From: Cylicocyclus nassatus
Taxonomy: Eukaryota > Nematoda > Chromadorea > Rhabditida > Strongylidae
DNA: 64,000 bases
Direction: 5' to 3'
Assembly (NCBI GenBank): GCA_958299035.1
Contig: CATQJL010000305.1
Span: 73,872,792-73,936,791, forward strand
Made by a program: the position numbers and the translations under genes. The number at the start of each line of letters is the position of its first letter. The stretch's first letter is position 1. Shown here piece after piece: positions 60,960 through 64,000 of the stretch. The notes below the pieces were generated by a model. The model had not been told where the DNA came from and did no database searches. It saw nothing but the letters and a program-made list of their open reading frames with translations.

Positions 60960-63707
60960 CTCGATGGCAGCAGCGTTTTATGTAATAAACATGTCGAAAC
61001 CATATTGCAGGAATGTCCTCCGGCGCCCTTTAGGTACGATGCACGATATTCATGAAAAAGCGTATAGTTTGGGCTGCCAAAACTATTAGCCCCGTAGGGG
61101 ACTCGAACCCCTGACCCTTAGATTAAAAGTCTAATGCTCTACCAACTGAGCTAACGAGGCCTCGATGGCAGAAGCGGTTTATGTAATAAACATGTCGAAA
61201 CCATATTGCAGGAATGTCCTCCGGCGCCCTTTAAGTACGATGGCACGATATTCATGAAAAAGCGTATAGTTTGGGCTGCCAAAACTATTAGCCCCGTAGG
61301 GGACTCGAACCCCTGACCCTTAGATTAAAAGTCTAATGCTCTACCAACTGAGCTAACGAGGCCTCGATGGCAGAAGCGGTTCATGTAATAAACATGTCGA
61401 AACCATATTGCAGGAATGTCCTCCGGCGCCCTTTAGGTACGATGGCACGATATTCATGAAAAAGCGTATAGTTTGGGCTGCCAGAACTATTAGCCCCGTA
61501 GGGGACTCGAACCCCTGACCCTTAGATTAAAAGTCTAATGCTCTACCAACTGAGCTAACGAGGCCTCGATGGCAGCAGCGTTTTATGTAATAAACATGTC
61601 GAAACCATATTGCAGGAATGTCCTCCGGCGCCCTTTAGGTACGATGCACGATATTCATGAAAAAGCGTATAGTTTGGGCTGCCAAAACTATTAGCCCCGT
61701 AGGGGACTCGAACCCCTGACCCTTAGATTAAAAGTCTAATGCTCTACCAACTGAGCTAACGAGGCCTCGATGGCAGAAGCGGTTTATGTAATAAACATGT
61801 CGAAACCATATTGCAGGAATGTCCTCCGGCGCCCTTTAAGTACGATGGCACGATATTCATGAAAAAGCGTATAGTTTGGGCTGCCAAAACTATTAGCCCC
61901 GTAGGGGACTCGAACCCCTGACCCTTAGATTAAAAGTCTAATGCTCTACCAACTGAGCTAACGAGGCCTCGATGGCAGCAGCGTTTTATGTAATAAACAT
62001 GTCGAAACCATATTGCAGGAATGTCCTCCGGCGCCATTTAGGTACTATGCACGATATTCATGAAAAAGCGTATAGTTTGGGCTGCCAAAACTATTAGCCC
62101 CTTAGGGGACTCGAATCCCTGACCCTTAGATTAAAAGTCTAATGCTCTACCAACTGAGCTAACGAGGCCTCGATGGCGGAAGCGGTTTATGTAATAAACA
62201 TGTCGAAACCATATTGCAGGAATGTCCTCCGGCGCCCTTTAGGTACGATGGCACGATATTCATGAAAAAGCGTATAGTTTGGGCTGCCAAAACTATTAGC
62301 CCCGTAGGGGACTCGAACCCCTGACCCTTAGATTAAAAGTCTAATGCTCTACCAACTGAGCTAACGAGGCCTCGATGGCAGAAGCGGTTTATGTAATAAA
62401 CATGTCGAAACCATATTGCAGGAATGTCCTCCGGCGCCCTTTAGGTACGATGCACGATATTCATGAAAAAGCGTATAGTTTGGGCTGCCAGAACTATTAG
62501 CCCCGTAGGGGACTCGAACCCCTGACCCTTAGATTAAAAGTCTAATGCTCTACCAACTGAGCTAACGAGGCCTCGATGGCAGCAGCGTTTTATGTAATAA
62601 ACATGTCGAAACCATATTGCAGGAATGTCCTCCGGCGCCCTTTAGGTACGATGCACGATATTCATGAAAAAGCGTATAGTTTGGGCTGCCAAAACTATTA
62701 GCCCCGTAGGGGACTCGAACCCCTGACCCTTAGATTAAAAGTCTAATGCTCTACCAACTGAGCTAACGAGGCCTCGATGGCAGAAGCGGTTTATGTAATA
62801 AACATGTCGAAACCATATTGCAGGAATGTCCTCCGGCGCCCTTTAAGTACGATGGCACGATATTCATGAAAAAGCGTATAGTTTGGGCTGCCAAAACTAT
62901 TAGCCCCGTAGGGGACTCGAACCCCTGACCCTTAGATTAAAAGTCTAATGCTCTACCAACTGAGCTAACGAGGCCTCGATGGCAGCAGCGTTTTATGTAA
63001 TAAACATGTCGAAACCATATTGCAGGAATGTCCTCCGGCGCCCTTTAGGTACTATGCACGATATTCATGAAAAAGCGTATAGTTTGGGCTGCCAAAACTA
63101 TTAGCCCATTAGGGGACTCGAATCCCTGACCCTTAGATTAAAAGTCTAATGCTCTACCAACTGAGCTAACGAGGCCTCGATGGCGGAAGCGGTTTATGTA
63201 ATAAACATGTCGAAACCATATTGCAGGAATGTCCTCCGGCGCCCTTTAGGTACGATGGCACGATATTCATGAAAAAGCGTATAGTTTGGGCTGCCAAAAC
63301 TATTAGCCCCGTAGGGGACTCGAACCCCTGACCCTTAGATTAAAAGTCTAATGCTCTACCAACTGAGCTAACGAGGCCTCGATGGCAGAAGCGGTTTATG
63401 TAATAAACATGTCGAAACCATATTGCAGGAATGTCCTCCGGCGCCCTTTAGGTACGATGGCACGATATTCATGAAAAAGCGTATAGTTTGGGCTGCCAGA
63501 ACTATTAGCCCCGTAGGGGACTCGAACCCCTGACCCTTAGATTAAAAGTCTAATGCTCTACCAACTGAGCTAACGAGGCCTCGATGGCAGCAGCGTTTTA
63601 TGTAATAAACATGTCGAAACCATATTGCAGGAATGTCCTCCGGCGCCCTTTAGGTACGATGCACGATATTCATGAAAAAGCGTATAGTTTGGGCTGCCAA
63701 AACTATT

Positions 63708-63780
63708 AGCCCCGTAGGGGACTCGGACCCCTGACCCTTAGATTAAAAGTCTAATGCTCTACCAACTGAGCTAACGAGGC
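63708..63780 (-). pseudogene. tRNA-Lys copy with C55
   Basis: Plus strand ACTCGGACC for ACTCGAACC: T55 to C. This removes the site of the near-universal pseudouridine 55 and its pairing with G18, and changes an invariant B-box base. Single occurrence. Confidence 0.6.
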
Positions 63781-64000
63781 CTCGATGGCAGAAGCGGTTT
63801 ATGTAATAAACATGTCGAAACCATATTGCAGGAATGTCCTCCGGCGCCCTTTAAGTACGATGGCACGATATTCATGAAAAAGCGTATAGTTTGGGCTGCC
63901 AGAACTATTAGCCCCGTAGGGGACTCGAACCCCTGACCCTTAGATTAAAAGTCTAATGCTCTACCAACTGAGCTAACGAGGCCTCGATGGCAGAAGCGGT

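Larger units (their letters stand above)
52826..61491. repeat. Higher-order repeat with C73 units
   Basis: A shorter order, B, K, G, A-R, then C73 tRNA+B, recurs with tRNA C73 copies at 53633, 55851, 58069, 59278 and 60888. Spacers TTGCGGG (after 56657, 57262, 58471 and 60081) mark a newer sub-family in which the C73 tRNA also has the 1-nt deletion. Confidence 0.75.
58269..63982 (-). tRNA. tRNA cluster, units 290-318
   Basis: 29 tRNA genes of 73 bp (72 at 59278 and 60888) starting at 58269, 58471, 58672, 58874, 59076, 59278, 59475, 59677, 59879, 60081, 60282, 60484, 60686, 60888, 61088, 61290, 61492, 61693, 61895, 62096, 62298, 62499, 62700, 62902, 63103, 63305, 63507, 63708, 63910. Non-consensus: 59076 (A1), 59278 and 60888 (C73 and one base deleted), 62096 (A67 plus A53), 63103 (A67, A53 and T68), 63708 (C55). 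The window ends 18 bp beyond the last tRNA, inside an A/F/K-type spacer. Confidence 0.93.
1..64000 (-). repeat. Tandem array of 318 tRNA-Lys units
   Basis: Head-to-tail repeats of 202 bp (201 bp where one G is missing from the ACGATGGCACGAT stretch of the spacer) fill the window with no break and no inversion. Each unit is 73 bp of tRNA gene on the minus strand (52% GC) plus 128-129 bp of spacer (44% GC). Spacer haplotypes recognised: A (CAGAAGCGG), B (CAGCAGCGT, 201 bp), C (A with the 1-bp deletion), F (GGTTCATG), G (CGGAAGCGG), K (CTTTAAG for CTTTAGG) and R (CCAGAAC for CCAAAAC beside the next tRNA). Rare indels make units of 197, 200, 203, 204 and 207 bp. Both ends run off the window, so the full array is longer. 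Nothing else is encoded: stop codons occur in all frames and the period is not a multiple of three, so no long reading frame persists. Confidence 0.99.

Noticed and set aside
1..64000. CRISPR array
   Set aside because: The whole 202-bp unit is repeated; there are no short repeats separated by unique spacers, and the repeat contains a clear tRNA cloverleaf.
1..64000. tRNA-derived SINEs
   Set aside because: Copies are directly tandem with constant spacing and orientation; there is no A-rich tail, no target-site duplication and no unrelated flanking DNA.
1..64000. Bacterial tRNA operon or phage tRNA cluster
   Set aside because: Those hold mixed isoacceptors in a few copies. Here there is one tRNA type in hundreds of copies, no encoded CCA, and Pol III-type boxes and T runs.
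1..64000. Protein-coding genes within the repeats
   Set aside because: Stops occur in all frames of the unit and the 201/202-bp period shifts frame each time; short open stretches have no start context or protein-like features.

Overview
The whole 64 kb window is one uninterrupted head-to-tail tandem array. The unit is 202 bp (or 201 bp in a sister class), about 47% GC, and carries one 73-nt tRNA gene on the minus strand plus a spacer of 128-129 bp. Reading every unit I place 318 tRNA copies: the first is cut by the left edge (1-61) and the last complete one is 63910-63982. The consensus tRNA folds as a normal cloverleaf with loop CUUUUAA and anticodon UUU, so it is tRNA-Lys(UUU). I see no protein gene, no other RNA gene, no insertion sequence and no non-repeat DNA anywhere.

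The organism is most likely a eukaryote. The gene contains canonical internal RNA polymerase III boxes (A box at tRNA 8-19, B box at 52-62), encodes no 3' CCA, is followed by T4 and T5 runs on the transcribed strand, and has an AT-rich element at -17 to -31. No lineage marker is present. Large tandem tRNA arrays are known from eukaryotes such as Entamoeba and, on a smaller scale, from Arabidopsis and vertebrates; I cannot assign the window to any of these. A 15-bp match to the SMART-type amplification primer inside one spacer (52373-52387) suggests an amplified low-input library was involved in the assembly.

Layout. Left domain (1 to about 21.0 kb): units with near-consensus tRNAs, a class whose T stem and B box are damaged (GAATTC variant, 10 copies), seven copies whose anticodon is UCU (Arg) instead of UUU, and seven spacers with a T6 distal terminator. 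A block of at least 2.43 kb is repeated without visible difference at an offset of 4440 bp. Right domain (about 21.0 to 64 kb): other spacer haplotypes take over, including one that destroys the T4 terminator next to the tRNA (51 tRNAs affected), plus copies with broken acceptor stems, lost U8, or a C73 discriminator with one base deleted. This domain is organised in higher-order repeats of about 4 to 14 units, most clearly at 37.1-48.6 kb and 52.8-61.5 kb.

By my reading about 206 of 318 tRNAs have the consensus sequence; the rest fall into a small number of recurrent, linked haplotypes, as expected from unequal crossing over and gene conversion acting on blocks of several units. Each unit looks like an independent Pol III gene: internal promoter, upstream AT element, tRNA, trailer hairpin, terminators. 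Whether the array serves mainly to supply tRNA, or as a structural or Pol III-bound chromosomal domain, cannot be decided from sequence.
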